From positions 20,245 through 84,244 of the forward strand of contig JAJPIJ010000044.1 in assembly GCA_021324815.1 (NCBI GenBank): a stretch of 64,000 nt of DNA. The letters run 5' to 3'. Under the pieces are notes generated by a model. That model searched no databases. It was not told the origin of the DNA and worked only from the letters and a program-made list of their open reading frames with translations. Below, in pieces: positions 9,983 through 19,720 of this stretch. Source of the stretch: Gammaproteobacteria bacterium. Lineage in GTDB: Bacteria > Pseudomonadota > Gammaproteobacteria > JAJPIJ01. Position 1 is the stretch's first letter. Each line of letters opens with the position of its first letter. Both the position numbers and the translations under genes were made by a program.

Positions 9983-10978
9983 ATGAATAATTACGGCAAT
10001 AAAAAGGGATCCGGGAGCGGAAGACCGGCTTTGGAACCAGGTTTGCCGGCGGTCCGGCATGTCCGCGTGGACGACGAACAAGCCGGAAGGCGCGTGGATA
10101 ATTTCCTTTTCGGCCTGCTCAAAGATGTGCCCAAAAGCCGCGTATACCGCATGCTGCGGACCGGCGAGGTGCGAATCAATGGACGGCGGGCCAGGCCGGA
10201 GACGCGCCTGGCGGCGGCTGACCTGGTACGCATTCCGCCCGTTCACGTGGCAGGCAGGGCGGCTCAGTCCCCCGACGGGGCCTCGATGCCGGTTGCCGTG
10301 CTGCATGAGGATGAGGGGCTGCTGGTGATCGACAAACCCGGCGGCATGGCGGTGCATGGCGGCTCCGGCATCCGGCTGGGCGTCATCGAGTTGCTGCGGC
10401 GCCAGCGCCCGGAGTGTGTGTATCTTGAACTCGTGCACCGGCTGGATCGCGATACCTCGGGGTGTTTGATGATCGCCAAGAAGCCGTCAATCCTGCGGCG
10501 ATTGCATCAACAATTGCGCACCGGGCAGATCAAAAAACGCTATGTGGCGCTGGTGCGCGGCGCCTGGCGCGGCGGCGCGCGGACCGTGCGTGCGCCGCTG
10601 CTCAAGAATATCCTCGCCGGCGGCGAGCGGCGCGTGAGCGTCAGCCGTTCCGGCAAGGAATCGGTATCGCATTTCGCGCCGCTGGAGGTCTATCCGCAGG
10701 CCAGCCTGATGGAGGTGTGGCTGGAGACGGGACGCACCCACCAAATTCGCGTCCATGCCGCGCATGTCGGCCATCCCATCGCGGGCGATGAGAAGTACGG
10801 CGATGCCGGATTCAATCGCGCCATGAAAAAACATGGCTTGCGGCGCCTGTTCCTGCACGCCGAGCAGTTGCATCTGCCGTCACCGGAGCCGGAAGCAGCG
10901 CCATGGGTGTTTCAAGCCCCGTTGCCGGCGGCATTGAACTCCGTGCTCGATGAACTTAAAACCGGGGTACAATTCTAA
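9983..10978 (+). CDS. rluC: 23S rRNA pseudouridine synthase RluC
   Basis: RluC makes pseudouridines 955, 2504 and 2580 of 23S rRNA in E. coli. An S4 RNA-binding domain (about residues 27-90) precedes the RluA-type catalytic domain with the aspartate motif HRLDRDTSG and the later GRTHQIRVHAAHVGHPI. Length is 331 residues (E. coli 319). It sits divergent from rne as in many Gammaproteobacteria, so assignment to RluC over RluD rests partly on position. Confidence 0.93.
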   Translation: MNNYGNKKGSGSGRPALEPGLPAVRHVRVDDEQAGRRVDNFLFGLLKDVPKSRVYRMLRTGEVRINGRRARPETRLAAADLVRIPPVHVAGRAAQSPDGASMPVAVLHEDEGLLVIDKPGGMAVHGGSGIRLGVIELLRRQRPECVYLELVHRLDRDTSGCLMIAKKPSILRRLHQQLRTGQIKKRYVALVRGAWRGGARTVRAPLLKNILAGGERRVSVSRSGKESVSHFAPLEVYPQASLMEVWLETGRTHQIRVHAAHVGHPIAGDEKYGDAGFNRAMKKHGLRRLFLHAEQLHLPSPEPEAAPWVFQAPLPAALNSVLDELKTGVQF

Positions 10979-11016
10979 TATCCGGGCACTCGCCCGCCAC
11001 GCGAAGGAAGCCATGC

Positions 11017-11982
11017 ATGTCTGAATCCGTTCCACCACCCCCCGCAGGCGGCAATGACTGGCAACGCCGCCTGATTGATCGCTTCGCCTTCGAGGTGCTG
11101 GCCGAGCAACGGCGCAGCCGGCGTTGGGGGATTTTTTTCAAACTGCTCGGGTTCGTCTATCTATTCCTGCTGCTGGCGGCCTACAGCGGTTCCAGTTGGA
11201 GGACCGGTGTCATCACCGCCGGGCGCCACACTTCGCTCATCAACATTCAAGGCATCATCAGCGATGACGCCGACGCCAGCGCGGACAACATCATCGGCAG
11301 CCTGCGCGAAGCCTTTGAAGACAAAAACACGGCCGCCGTCATTCTGCGCATCAACAGCCCCGGCGGCAGCCCGGTGCAGGCGGGCTACATCAATGATGAA
11401 ATCTACCGCCTGCGCCAGAAACATCCGGACATCAAGGTCTATGCGGTGATCACCGACATCTGCGCCTCGGGCGGCTATTACATCGCCTCGGCGGCGGATG
11501 AAATTTACGCCGACAAGGCCAGCATCGTGGGCTCCATAGGCGTGCTCATGGACGGCTTCGGCTTTGTCGGCACGCTGCAAAAGCTGGGCATCGAGCGGCG
11601 CCTGCTGACCGCCGGGGAGCACAAGGGATTTCTCGATCCCTTCTCGCCGGAGAAGCCCGACGAAGTGGCGCACATTCAGAAGCTGCTCAACGAAATCCAC
11701 GAACAATTCATCAACACCGTCAAGAAAGGCCGCCGCGACAGGCTCAAGCTTGACGACCCGCAGTTGTTTTCCGGGCTGGTGTGGACCGGCGTGGAGGCTT
11801 TGGAGCTGGGTCTCGTGGACGGGCTGGGCAGCAGCAGCTACGTCGCCCGCGAGGTGATCAAGGAGGAGAAAATCGTCGATTACACCCACAAACAGGATTA
11901 TTTCGAACGCTTCACCAACCGCATGGGTGCGACACTGCTAAACGCCTTCAACCGCCTCGGGGAGTCCACTTTACTGCGCTGA
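11017..11982 (+). CDS. sppA: Signal peptide peptidase SppA, short form (peptidase S49)
   Basis: This inner-membrane serine protease degrades cleaved signal peptides. One transmembrane helix (about residues 33-48) anchors a single S49 domain. The nucleophile serine lies in CASGGYYIAS and the lysine partner in EHKGFLDPFS, the Ser-Lys dyad of the short SppA form. At 321 residues it is half the size of E. coli SppA, which has two repeats. Its stop overlaps the end of the convergent yceF gene by 12 bp. Confidence 0.92.
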   Translation: MSESVPPPPAGGNDWQRRLIDRFAFEVLAEQRRSRRWGIFFKLLGFVYLFLLLAAYSGSSWRTGVITAGRHTSLINIQGIISDDADASADNIIGSLREAFEDKNTAAVILRINSPGGSPVQAGYINDEIYRLRQKHPDIKVYAVITDICASGGYYIASAADEIYADKASIVGSIGVLMDGFGFVGTLQKLGIERRLLTAGEHKGFLDPFSPEKPDEVAHIQKLLNEIHEQFINTVKKGRRDRLKLDDPQLFSGLVWTGVEALELGLVDGLGSSSYVAREVIKEEKIVDYTHKQDYFERFTNRMGATLLNAFNRLGESTLLR

Positions 11983-12588
11983 GGAATGGGAGACGGGGGC
12001 AAAAACGTTGATCCCCGCGCGGGCCAGCATGCGTGTCACGGCAATGAGCGGCAGCCCGATGAGCGCCGTGGGATCATCCCCCGACATCTTCTCAATCAAC
12101 GCGATGCCGAGTCCTTCGGATTTGAAACTGCCGGCGCAGTCGTAAGGCTGCTCGCGCAGCAAATAGGATTGCAGTTCCTCGTCCGTGTAATTACGCATAT
12201 GCACGGTATAGGGCACGCACTCCGTCTGCTCGCCGCCTTGCGTCGCATCCAGCACGCAGATCCCGGTGAGAAACGTCACCGGCCGGCCCCGCATCAATGT
12301 CAGTTGCTCCGCCGCGCGCAGGAAATCGCCCGGCTTGCCGAGTGTCTGCGATCCCAGCGTGGCCGCTTGATCCGACCCGATGATCACGGCCGCCGGGAAG
12401 CGCGCCGCCACGGCCCGCGCCTTCTCCCGTGCCAGGCGCATGACCATGTCGGCCGCCGCCTCCCCGGCGCGTCGCGATTCGTCCACCACCGGCGCGAACG
12501 TGGTGAACGGCAACCCCAGGCGCTGCAAAAGTGCCTTGCGATAGGGGGAGGAGGAGGCCAGCACCAGCCGAGGCGGTGGTAAGGACAT
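11971..12588 (-). CDS. yceF: Maf/YceF family nucleotide pyrophosphatase
   Basis: Maf-type enzymes hydrolyse the alpha-beta bond of non-canonical nucleotides; the YceF branch prefers 7-methyl-GTP. The start at 12588 gives a protein of 205 residues beginning LPPPRLVLASSSPYRKALL, the family opening; the frame stays open farther upstream but that part is antisense to yceD. The core SDQAATL and the YDCAGSFKSEG motif are intact. The position opposite yceD-rpmF-plsX supports YceF over Maf itself. Confidence 0.9.
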   Translation of the reverse strand: MSLPPPRLVLASSSPYRKALLQRLGLPFTTFAPVVDESRRAGEAAADMVMRLAREKARAVAARFPAAVIIGSDQAATLGSQTLGKPGDFLRAAEQLTLMRGRPVTFLTGICVLDATQGGEQTECVPYTVHMRNYTDEELQSYLLREQPYDCAGSFKSEGLGIALIEKMSGDDPTALIGLPLIAVTRMLARAGINVFAPVSHSSAQ

Positions 12589-12626
12589 GTGCCCGATTAG
12601 ATTAGCTTTTAAGTTTGTCCGCCATA

Positions 12627-12632
12627 TATAAT
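12627..12632 (+). promoter_or_regulatory. Candidate -10 element ahead of yceD
   Basis: A perfect TATAAT sits in an AT-rich patch (12589-12640) between divergent yceF and yceD. No good -35 lies 16-18 bp upstream. Transcription would start only a few bases before the ATG at 12643, so either the message is nearly leaderless or the true start of yceD is farther in (TTG at 12655). Confidence 0.35.
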
Positions 12633-12642
12633 AACCGCCCTT

Positions 12643-13155
12643 ATGGGTGGGGTATTGCCCGATTATATTGAGCCCCTGCGCCTCGCCGAAGCCGGGGCGC
12701 GCCTCGGCGGGACGCTGGCCGTGGGATGCATGCCCAGACTGGCGTCCATGTTGATCAAGGGCGCGGCGGTGGATGCCGTTTGCATCGATTTTCGTTTTGG
12801 TGAGGATGGCAAGGGCCATCCGGCGCTGACGGGCCGGGTGAGCGCCGCCCTGCCGGTCGCCTGCCAGCGCTGCCTGCAGGCCATGACCATACCGATCGAT
12901 GCGCCGGTGCGATTGCGGCTGATCCGGCGTGAAGACGAGGCGCCGGCCGAGGCGGATGTACTGTTGGTCACGGCAGAGCCCATGTCGCTGGCTCATATTG
13001 TGGAGGAAGAGCTGTTGCTGGGCATGCCGATGGCGGCCATGCATCCGGAGGCTGACTGTCCGGTGAAACTGCCCCGGGGGGCCAATGTCGCGAAGGAGCA
13101 TCCTTTTGCCGCCCTGGCGTCGCTCCAGGACGGCGGTCAGGCAAAACATTCATAG
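12643..13155 (+). CDS. yceD: YceD (DUF177) family protein
   Basis: YceD is a small protein almost always encoded just ahead of ribosomal protein L32; its family has been linked to 23S rRNA accumulation. The 170-residue product keeps the central cysteine motif VACQRCLQAM, the acidic stretch IVEEELLLGMPM, and the C-terminal HPFAALASL. The gene is the first of the rpmF-plsX-fab operon. The start could be the ATG at 12643 or the TTG at 12655. Confidence 0.9.
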   Translation: MGGVLPDYIEPLRLAEAGARLGGTLAVGCMPRLASMLIKGAAVDAVCIDFRFGEDGKGHPALTGRVSAALPVACQRCLQAMTIPIDAPVRLRLIRREDEAPAEADVLLVTAEPMSLAHIVEEELLLGMPMAAMHPEADCPVKLPRGANVAKEHPFAALASLQDGGQAKHS

Positions 13156-13197
13156 GTCAAGTGACACCACCATTTGTTTTTGGTAAGGAGATCCATC

Positions 13198-13377
13198 ATG
13201 GCAGTACAACAAAATCGCAAAACATCCTCACGGCGCGGCATGCATCGCTCGCACGATGCGCTGAAGGCGGCCACGCTGTCCATTGAACCCACCAGCGGCG
13301 AAGTCCATCGCCGGCATCACGTGAGCCCGGACGGGTTTTACAAGGGTAAAAAGGTCATTCACAACGCGGGCGAGTAG
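13198..13377 (+). CDS. rpmF: 50S ribosomal protein L32
   Basis: A 59-residue basic ribosomal protein. The start at 13198 is fixed by AAGGAG at 13185-13190 and by the family N-terminus [20 protein letters not shown]. The C-terminal [14 protein letters not shown] is typical of the proteobacterial form, which lacks the zinc cysteines of other L32 types. It lies between yceD and plsX. Confidence 0.97.
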   Translation: MAVQQNRKTSSRRGMHRSHDALKAATLSIEPTSGEVHRRHHVSPDGFYKGKKVIHNAGE

Positions 13378-13411
13378 TCCGCCCGCCCATACACGCAGTC
13401 AGACCTGCCTC

Positions 13412-14428
13412 GTGCATACTCGAATCGCGGTGGACGCGATGGGCGGGGACTTCGGCCCGCGCGTCACGGTGCCCGCGGCGCTCGCCGCCATTCGCAAACA
13501 CCCCGATCTGGCCCTGATCCTCGTCGGCGACGGCGACCTGCTGCGCCGGACGCTGGCGACGCAGGGCGCCGCGGAGGGCGGGCGGCTGATCGTGCGGCAC
13601 GCCTCCCAGCAGGTGGAGATGCATGATTTGCCGTCGCAGGTGCTGCGCAAGAAGAAGGATTCCTCGATGCGCGTGGCCATCGATCTCATCAAGGAGGGAC
13701 TGGTGCAGGCCGCCGTTTCCGCCGGCAACACGGGGGCGCTCATGGCCATCGCCAGCTTTGTTTTGAAAACCCTGCCCGGCATCGATCGCCCCGCGATATG
13801 CACCGCCCTTCCCGGCGTGCACGGCCACACTCATGTGCTGGATTTGGGCGCCAACGTGGATTCCAGTTCGGAGGAGCTCTTTCAATTCGCCGTCATGGGC
13901 AGCGTGCTCACCAGCGCCGTCGAGAACAAGGAGCGGCCCTCGATTGCGCTGCTCAACATCGGCGAGGAGGAAACCAAGGGCAATGACCGTGTCAAACAGA
14001 CGGCGGCCCTCCTGGACGCCAGCCCGCTGAACTATGTCGGCTACGTCGAGGGCGATGATATCTTCGAAGGCAAGGTGGACGTCATCGTCTGCGACGGCTT
14101 CCTCGGCAATGTCGCCCTGAAAACCGCCGAGGGCGTGGCCCGCGCCCTCATGCAGTTCGCGCGCGAGGAGTTCACGCGCTCCCCGTTCACCAGAATGGCC
14201 GCGCTGTTCAGCCGGCCGGTGCTGCGCGCGATCAAGAAACGGCTGGATCCGCGCGAATACAACGGCGCCAGCCTCCTCGGCCTGCGCGGCATCGTCATCA
14301 AGAGCCACGGCAGCGCGGATGTCCTGTCCTTTCTGCGCGCCATCGAGGAGGCGCGGCTCGAGGTTGAGAAAAACGTGCCGGAGCTGATCTCCCGCCAGCT
14401 CAGTGCCTATTTGGGAACACCCCAGTGA
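13412..14428 (+). CDS. plsX: Phosphate acyltransferase PlsX
   Basis: PlsX converts acyl-ACP and phosphate to acyl-phosphate, feeding PlsY in phospholipid synthesis. The 338-residue protein begins [14 protein letters not shown], the family signature, and keeps [18 protein letters not shown] and [18 protein letters not shown]. The start is a GTG. The stop overlaps the fabH start, linking membrane lipid and fatty acid synthesis in one transcript. Confidence 0.96.
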   Translation: MHTRIAVDAMGGDFGPRVTVPAALAAIRKHPDLALILVGDGDLLRRTLATQGAAEGGRLIVRHASQQVEMHDLPSQVLRKKKDSSMRVAIDLIKEGLVQAAVSAGNTGALMAIASFVLKTLPGIDRPAICTALPGVHGHTHVLDLGANVDSSSEELFQFAVMGSVLTSAVENKERPSIALLNIGEEETKGNDRVKQTAALLDASPLNYVGYVEGDDIFEGKVDVIVCDGFLGNVALKTAEGVARALMQFAREEFTRSPFTRMAALFSRPVLRAIKKRLDPREYNGASLLGLRGIVIKSHGSADVLSFLRAIEEARLEVEKNVPELISRQLSAYLGTPQ

Positions 14429-15399
14429 GCGCCGTTTATTCGAGGATTGCGGGCACCGGTGGTTATCTGCCCGAGCAGGTGTTGACCAACGCCGATCTGG
14501 AGAAGCGGATCGACACGACGGACGCATGGATCAGCGAGCGCACGGGCATCAAGAAACGCCATATCGCCGCCGCCGGGGAGACCACCTGCGATCTAGCCGA
14601 GCATGCCGCCCGCCGGGCGCTGGCGGCGGCGCAGATCACCGCCGGCATGCTCGATTTGATCATCGTCGCCACCACCACCCCGGACGTGATTTTCCCCAGC
14701 ACGGCCTGCTTGTTGCAGGCGCGGCTGGGCATCGGCGGCTGTCCGGCGTTCGACGTCCAGGCGGTCTGCACCGGATTCATCTACGCGCTGGCCATCGCCG
14801 ATCAATTCATCCGCAGCGGCACGTCGCGACGGGTGCTGGTGGTGGGGGCCGAAACGCTGTCGCGCATCATCGACTGGACCGATCGCGGCACCTGCGTGCT
14901 GTTCGGCGACGGCGCCGGCGCGGTGGTGCTGGAGGCCGCCGATCAGCCCGGCATCTACAGCACCCATCTGCATGCCGACGGTCAGTATCAATCCCTGCTG
15001 CATGTGCCCGCCGGCGTATCGAAGGGCTACGACCGGCTGCGCAACGGCGAGGCCTACATGCAGATGGAGGGCAAGGAGGTCTTCAAGGTCGCCGTGAACA
15101 CACTCGGCCGCATCGTGGATGAGACCCTGGCGTACAACCACATGGATCGATCCCAGATCGACTGGCTGGTGCCGCATCAGGCCAATCATCGAATCATCGC
15201 CGCCACGGCGGACAGGCTGAAACTACCCATGTCGCAGGTGGTGGTGACGGTGGCCGAGCACGGCAACACTTCCGCGGCCTCGGTGCCGCTGGCGCTGGAT
15301 GTCGCGGTGCGCGACGGCCGCATCAAGCGCGGTGAAACCCTGTTACTGGAGGCCTTCGGCGGCGGCTTCACCTGGGGCTCCGCGCTGCTCCGCTACTGA
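14425..15399 (+). CDS. fabH: 3-oxoacyl-[ACP] synthase III
   Basis: FabH starts fatty acid synthesis by condensing acetyl-CoA with malonyl-ACP. The Cys-His-Asn triad is visible: cysteine in DVQAVCTGF, histidine in VPHQANHRI, asparagine in [10 protein letters not shown]. The product has 324 residues, with family length and order intact. A GTG start overlaps the plsX stop. Confidence 0.97.
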   Translation: MSAVYSRIAGTGGYLPEQVLTNADLEKRIDTTDAWISERTGIKKRHIAAAGETTCDLAEHAARRALAAAQITAGMLDLIIVATTTPDVIFPSTACLLQARLGIGGCPAFDVQAVCTGFIYALAIADQFIRSGTSRRVLVVGAETLSRIIDWTDRGTCVLFGDGAGAVVLEAADQPGIYSTHLHADGQYQSLLHVPAGVSKGYDRLRNGEAYMQMEGKEVFKVAVNTLGRIVDETLAYNHMDRSQIDWLVPHQANHRIIAATADRLKLPMSQVVVTVAEHGNTSAASVPLALDVAVRDGRIKRGETLLLEAFGGGFTWGSALLRY

Positions 15400-15410
15400 T
15401 ACACCCCCGC

Positions 15411-16352
15411 ATGTCATTCGCCTTTGTCTTTCCCGGCCAGGGATCGCAGTCCGTCGGCATGCTGGATGCGCTCGCCAGGCGCTATCCGATCGTCGAGGCC
15501 ACTTATGCGGAGGCTTCCGGGGTGCTGGATTACGACCTGTGGCGGGTGGTGCGTGATGGACCGGAGGAAAAATTGAACGGCACGGTGATCACGCAGCCGG
15601 CGATGCTGGCCGCCGGCGTCGCCATCTGGCGGCTGTGGCTGGAGCGCGGCGGCGGCGCGCCTGGGATCATGGCCGGACACAGCCTTGGAGAATACACCGC
15701 CCTGGTGTGCGCCGGCGCGCTGGATTTCGGCGCCGCCGTCGCCCTGGTCGCCGAGCGCGGGCGTTGCATGCAGGACGCGGTGCCGGAGGGCGGCGGCGCG
15801 ATGGCCGCGATCCTGGGCCTCGAGCCGGAACCACTGCGGCAGATCTGCGATCGCGCCGCGCAGGGACAGGTGGTTGCCTGCGCCAATCTGAACGCCCCCG
15901 GACAGATAGTCATTGCCGGCCACCGCGCGGCGGTGGAGCGGGCGATGAAGGCCGCCGCGGAGGCGGGCGCGAAGCGCGCGGTGTTGCTGCCGGTCAGCGT
16001 GCCGTCGCATTGCGAATTGATGCGATCAGCCGCGGAGCGCTTTTCCACCGCCTTGAACAGGCTGAATATGCGGCCGCCGCGCATTGGCATCCTGCACAAC
16101 AGCGACGTGGAATCGCATGACTCACCCGCGGACATCATGGAAGTCCTGCGCCGGCAGCTTTACAGTCCCGTGCGCTGGGTGGAGACTACGCAGAAAATCG
16201 CCGCCGGCGGAATTCGCATTCTGATCGAGGCGGGGCCGGGACGGGTGTTGAGCGGGCTGGGCAGGCGCATCGACAGGACATTGCAATGCCTGCCGGTTTT
16301 CGATCCGGAAACGCTGGAGTCGGCGCTGGCCGCAACCGCGGGAGGACGGTGA
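15411..16352 (+). CDS. fabD: Malonyl-CoA:ACP transacylase
   Basis: FabD moves malonyl groups from CoA to ACP. The nucleophile serine is in AGHSLGEYTALV, and the histidine is in VSVPSHCELM. GQGSQSVGML opens the protein, as in the family. The product has 313 residues (E. coli 309). The stop is followed directly by the fabG ATG. Confidence 0.97.
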   Translation: MSFAFVFPGQGSQSVGMLDALARRYPIVEATYAEASGVLDYDLWRVVRDGPEEKLNGTVITQPAMLAAGVAIWRLWLERGGGAPGIMAGHSLGEYTALVCAGALDFGAAVALVAERGRCMQDAVPEGGGAMAAILGLEPEPLRQICDRAAQGQVVACANLNAPGQIVIAGHRAAVERAMKAAAEAGAKRAVLLPVSVPSHCELMRSAAERFSTALNRLNMRPPRIGILHNSDVESHDSPADIMEVLRRQLYSPVRWVETTQKIAAGGIRILIEAGPGRVLSGLGRRIDRTLQCLPVFDPETLESALAATAGGR

Positions 16353-17096
16353 ATGGAATTCGCAGGGGAAATCGCGCTTGTGACCGGCGCCAGCCGTGGC
16401 ATTGGCGCCGCGATTGCCAGGGCCCTGGCGCAGGAAGGCGCCACGGTGGTCGGCACGTCGACCTCCCCCGACGGCGCGGCGGCAATCGGCGAGGCGCTGG
16501 CCGGAAACGAGCCACCGGGACGAGGCATGGTGCTGGATGTGACCCAGCCGGTTTCCATCGAGACGCTCATGAGGACGCTGGAGGAACAGAAGCTCATGCC
16601 CTCCATCCTGGTCAACAACGCCGCCATCACCCGCGACAATCTGCTGATGCGCATGAAGGACGAGGAGTGGGAGGCCGTCGTGAATGCGAACCTCACCGCC
16701 GTCTACCGCCTGTGCAAGGCGGCGTTGCGCGGCATGATCAAGGCGCGTCATGGACGCATCATCAACATCACCTCCGTGGTGGGGCTGACGGGCAATCCCG
16801 GGCAGTGCAATTACGCCGCCGCCAAGGCCGGCCTGACAGGGTTCACCAAATCGCTGGCCCGCGAAGTGGCCAGCCGCGGCGTCACCGTCAACGCGGTGGC
16901 GCCGGGTTTCATCGACACGGACATGACCCGCGCGCTCAGCGACGCCCAGCGCGAATCGCTGCTGTCGCAGATCCCCGTCAACCGGCTCGGCAGCCCCGGC
17001 GATGTCGCCGGGGCCGTGGTCTTTCTGGCATCGCGGGCGGCGGCCTACATCACCGGTGAAACACTCAATGTCAATGGCGGGATGTACATGCCATAA
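16353..17096 (+). CDS. fabG: 3-oxoacyl-[ACP] reductase
   Basis: FabG reduces 3-oxoacyl-ACP with NADPH. It is a short-chain dehydrogenase with the cofactor motif TGASRGIGAAIA, the NNAAI motif, the catalytic serine in INITSVVGLTG and YxxxK in NYAAAKAGLTG. Its 247 residues match the family. The next gene, acpP, is separated by 148 bp of strongly AT-rich DNA that carries its own promoter. Confidence 0.97.
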   Translation: MEFAGEIALVTGASRGIGAAIARALAQEGATVVGTSTSPDGAAAIGEALAGNEPPGRGMVLDVTQPVSIETLMRTLEEQKLMPSILVNNAAITRDNLLMRMKDEEWEAVVNANLTAVYRLCKAALRGMIKARHGRIINITSVVGLTGNPGQCNYAAAKAGLTGFTKSLAREVASRGVTVNAVAPGFIDTDMTRALSDAQRESLLSQIPVNRLGSPGDVAGAVVFLASRAAAYITGETLNVNGGMYMP

Positions 17097-17168
17097 AGTT
17101 GATATATGACATCATTAAAATGCAATATCTATTTGATTATTAATGATTTAATAAAATAAAAATATTGC

Positions 17169-17196
17169 TTGCAAGTTGAAAGGGTTCCACTAAACT
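17169..17196 (+). promoter_or_regulatory. acpP promoter with AT-rich upstream element
   Basis: TTGCAA (17169-17174) and TAAACT (17191-17196) are 16 bp apart and lie about 50 bp before the acpP start. The block 17097-17168 is almost wholly A and T, in sharp contrast to its neighbours, and could act as an UP element or bent DNA. This fits the need for far more ACP than for the enzymes encoded around it. Confidence 0.6.
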
Positions 17197-17244
17197 AACG
17201 CCGCCGCAGAGATGGCGGCCAAAACGCAAGAGGAGTCATCCGCT

Positions 17245-17481
17245 ATGAGCAGCATCGAAGAACGGGTCAAAAAGATCGTGATTGAACAACTGGGGGTGAA
17301 GGAAGAAGAAGTGAGCAATGAGTCCTCTTTCGTGGACGATCTGGGCGCGGATTCCCTGGACACGGTGGAACTGGTGATGGCATTGGAGGAGGAATTCAAA
17401 ACGGAAATTCCGGATGAGGAGGCCGAGAAGATCACCACCGTTCAGCAGGCCATCGATTACATCAAGGCTCATCAGGGTTAA
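17245..17481 (+). CDS. acpP: Acyl carrier protein
   Basis: ACP carries growing acyl chains on a phosphopantetheine arm. The 78-residue acidic protein has the modified serine in [18 protein letters not shown]. The ATG at 17245 is chosen because AGGAG lies at 17231-17235 and the product then has exactly the E. coli length; the frame starting at 17212 would add an atypical leader. It is flanked by its own promoter and a downstream hairpin, so it is probably expressed as a separate abundant message. Confidence 0.98.
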   Translation: MSSIEERVKKIVIEQLGVKEEEVSNESSFVDDLGADSLDTVELVMALEEEFKTEIPDEEAEKITTVQQAIDYIKAHQG

Positions 17482-17499
17482 TGCCTTCTCGATAGACGC

Positions 17500-17536
17500 A
17501 AAGGCCGCCGATCATGAGGCGATGATCGCGGCCTTT
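17500..17536 (+). terminator. Hairpin after acpP
   Basis: A 15-bp stem with one unpaired base (arms 17500-17515 and 17522-17536) closes a 6-nt loop in the 102-bp gap between acpP and fabF. The U-tract is short (TTTC), so it may act as an attenuating or RNA-stabilising hairpin more than as a full terminator, which would let acpP message exceed fabF message. Confidence 0.6.
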
Positions 17537-17592
17537 CGCATTCATGGACGGCGTGGATCGATAATGCCGGTGTCACAGGAGGAGTGTCAGAC

Positions 17593-18834
17593 GTGACGAG
17601 AAGACGCATCGTGGTCACGGGACTGGGGATGGTCAGCCCGGTCGGCAACACGGTTGCCGAATCGTGGGCCGCCATACTGGCGGGTCGGAGCGGCATCGGG
17701 CCCATCACCGCTTTTGACGCCGCCGCGTTCTCCGTCCGCATCAGCGGCGCCGTCAAGAATTTCGACCCGACGCAGTACATCAGCCCCAAGGACGTGCGCA
17801 AGATGGACACGTTCATCCATTACGGCATGGCCGCCGGCATCCAGGCCATTACGGACTCCGGCCTGCAAATCACCGAGGAAAACGCGGAGCGGATCGGCGT
17901 CATCATCGGCTCCGGCATCGGCGGGCTGCCGGGCATCGAGGAGAGCCACAGCGAATATCTGCGCGGCGGTCCGCGCAAAATTTCGCCCTTCTTCGTGCCC
18001 AAAAACATCATCAACATGATTTCCGGGAACCTGTCCATCAAATACGGCATCAAGGGGCCCAGTTACGCCATCGTCTCGGCCTGCGCCACCGGGGCGCACA
18101 GCATCGGCGACGCCGCCCGGTTGATCGAGCGCGGCGATGCCGACGTCATGGTCGCCGGCGGCGCCGAAATGGCGACCACGCCCACCGGCATCGGCGGATT
18201 CGCCTCGGCCAAGGCGCTGTCCACCCGCAACGACGAGCCGGAGCGCGCCAGCCGGCCGTGGGACCGGGACCGCGACGGCTTCGTGCTGGCCGACGGCGCC
18301 GGCGTCATGGTGCTGGAGGAATATGAACACGCGCGCCGCCGCGGCGCGCGCATCTACGCCGAACTCACCGGCTACGCCGCCAACAGCGACGCCCATCACA
18401 TGACTGCGCCGTCGCCGGGCGGCGAGGGGGCGGCGCGCTGCATGCGCATCGCCTTGAAGGACGCCGGCCTGAACGCCGATCAGGTGCAGTACATCAACGC
18501 CCACGGCACCTCCACGCCGTTCGGCGACAAGGCCGAGACCGACGCCGTCAAGAGCGTGTTCGGCGCACACGCCTACAAACTGGCCATGAGTTCCACCAAA
18601 TCGATGGTGGGCCACATGCTGGGCGCGGCCGGCGGGGTGGAGGCCATCTTCACCATCCTGGCCATCCGCGATCAAGTGGCGCCGCCGACCATCAATCTGG
18701 ACACGCCGGATCCGGAATGCGATCTGGACTACGTGCCCAATCAGGCGCGGCCGATGAAGATCGATTCGGCGCTGTCCAATTCCTTCGGCTTCGGCGGCAC
18801 CAACGCCACGCTGATCTTTTCGCGCCCGACTTGA
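17593..18834 (+). CDS. fabF: 3-oxoacyl-[ACP] synthase II
   Basis: FabF elongates acyl-ACP by condensation with malonyl-ACP. The catalytic cysteine is in [13 protein letters not shown] and the two histidines are in [11 protein letters not shown] and [13 protein letters not shown]. The GTG at 17593 is preferred over the in-frame GTG at 17584: GGAGGAG at 17578-17584 is then well spaced, and the product starts like E. coli FabF ([19 protein letters not shown]). It is then 413 residues, the E. coli length. Confidence 0.96.
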   Translation: MTRRRIVVTGLGMVSPVGNTVAESWAAILAGRSGIGPITAFDAAAFSVRISGAVKNFDPTQYISPKDVRKMDTFIHYGMAAGIQAITDSGLQITEENAERIGVIIGSGIGGLPGIEESHSEYLRGGPRKISPFFVPKNIINMISGNLSIKYGIKGPSYAIVSACATGAHSIGDAARLIERGDADVMVAGGAEMATTPTGIGGFASAKALSTRNDEPERASRPWDRDRDGFVLADGAGVMVLEEYEHARRRGARIYAELTGYAANSDAHHMTAPSPGGEGAARCMRIALKDAGLNADQVQYINAHGTSTPFGDKAETDAVKSVFGAHAYKLAMSSTKSMVGHMLGAAGGVEAIFTILAIRDQVAPPTINLDTPDPECDLDYVPNQARPMKIDSALSNSFGFGGTNATLIFSRPT

Positions 18835-18883
18835 TCTCGCGGACCTGACCCGCCGGGAACAAGTGCCGCTGACGGCCGCGCTC

Positions 18884-19720
18884 ATGTTCCTGATCAACGG
18901 CGAACACCGCGATTCCCTTCCGGCCGGCGATCGGGGGCTGCATTACGGCGACGGCCTGTTCGAAACCGTGGCCGTCATCGACGGCAGGCCGCAGCACTGG
19001 CAGGCGCACCTGCGGCGGATGGAAGACGGCTGTGTCCGGCTCAAGATTCCATTTCCAGGGGCGGCGATGCTTGAGGACGAGTTCGGCCGACTGCCGTCGC
19101 CGGCCGGGCGCTGGGTGCTGAAAATCATCGTCACCCGCGGCGGCGGCGGCCGCGGCTACCGTCCACCGCCGGTCGTGCAGCCCGCGCGCCTGCTCTGCCA
19201 GTATCCGTGGCCCGATTATCCGGATGACCGGGCCGTGCAGGGCGTGCGCGTGCGTCTCTGCACCACCCGGCTGGGGAGCAATCCGCTGCTTGCCGGCATC
19301 AAGCACCTCAACCGCCTGGAGCAGGTGATGGCCCGCAGTGAATGGAATGATCCGGCCATCGCCGAGGGTCTCATGCTTGGCCTTGACGGCAATCTCGTCT
19401 CCGGCACCATGAGCAATCTGTTCCTGGTGTCGCAAGGGCGGGTGCGCACACCGGGCTTGTCGCAGGCGGGGGTTGCCGGCGTCATGCGCGATCAAGTCAT
19501 CGAGGCCTGCCGCCGGTTGAACCTGCCCGTCGAAACCGGCGCATTTGGAGTAAAGGAACTGCAGCGCGCCGAGGAGATATTTCTCACCAACAGCCTCATC
19601 GGCATCTGGCCGGTGATTGAGATTGCCGGCGCGAGTGGCGGGGAAATGCAGCCCGGCCCCATCACCCGCACCTTGCGAACGCACATGCTGGAATTGGAGG
19701 CCCTGCCGCAACATGGCTAG
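18884..19720 (+). CDS. pabC: Aminodeoxychorismate lyase
   Basis: PabC is a PLP enzyme that releases pyruvate from 4-amino-4-deoxychorismate to give p-aminobenzoate for folate. The PLP lysine is in AGIKHLNRLEQV, and the fold-type IV motifs GDGLFETVAV and EGLMLGLDGNLVSGTMSN are clear. The ATG at 18884 gives MFLINGE as in E. coli; a GTG at 18863 would add seven residues. The stop overlaps mltG. Confidence 0.92.
   Translation: MFLINGEHRDSLPAGDRGLHYGDGLFETVAVIDGRPQHWQAHLRRMEDGCVRLKIPFPGAAMLEDEFGRLPSPAGRWVLKIIVTRGGGGRGYRPPPVVQPARLLCQYPWPDYPDDRAVQGVRVRLCTTRLGSNPLLAGIKHLNRLEQVMARSEWNDPAIAEGLMLGLDGNLVSGTMSNLFLVSQGRVRTPGLSQAGVAGVMRDQVIEACRRLNLPVETGAFGVKELQRAEEIFLTNSLIGIWPVIEIAGASGGEMQPGPITRTLRTHMLELEALPQHG

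Noticed and set aside
17584-17592. Upstream GTG as the fabF start
   Set aside because: It would leave no room for the GGAGGAG ribosome site, and the later GTG gives the family N-terminus.
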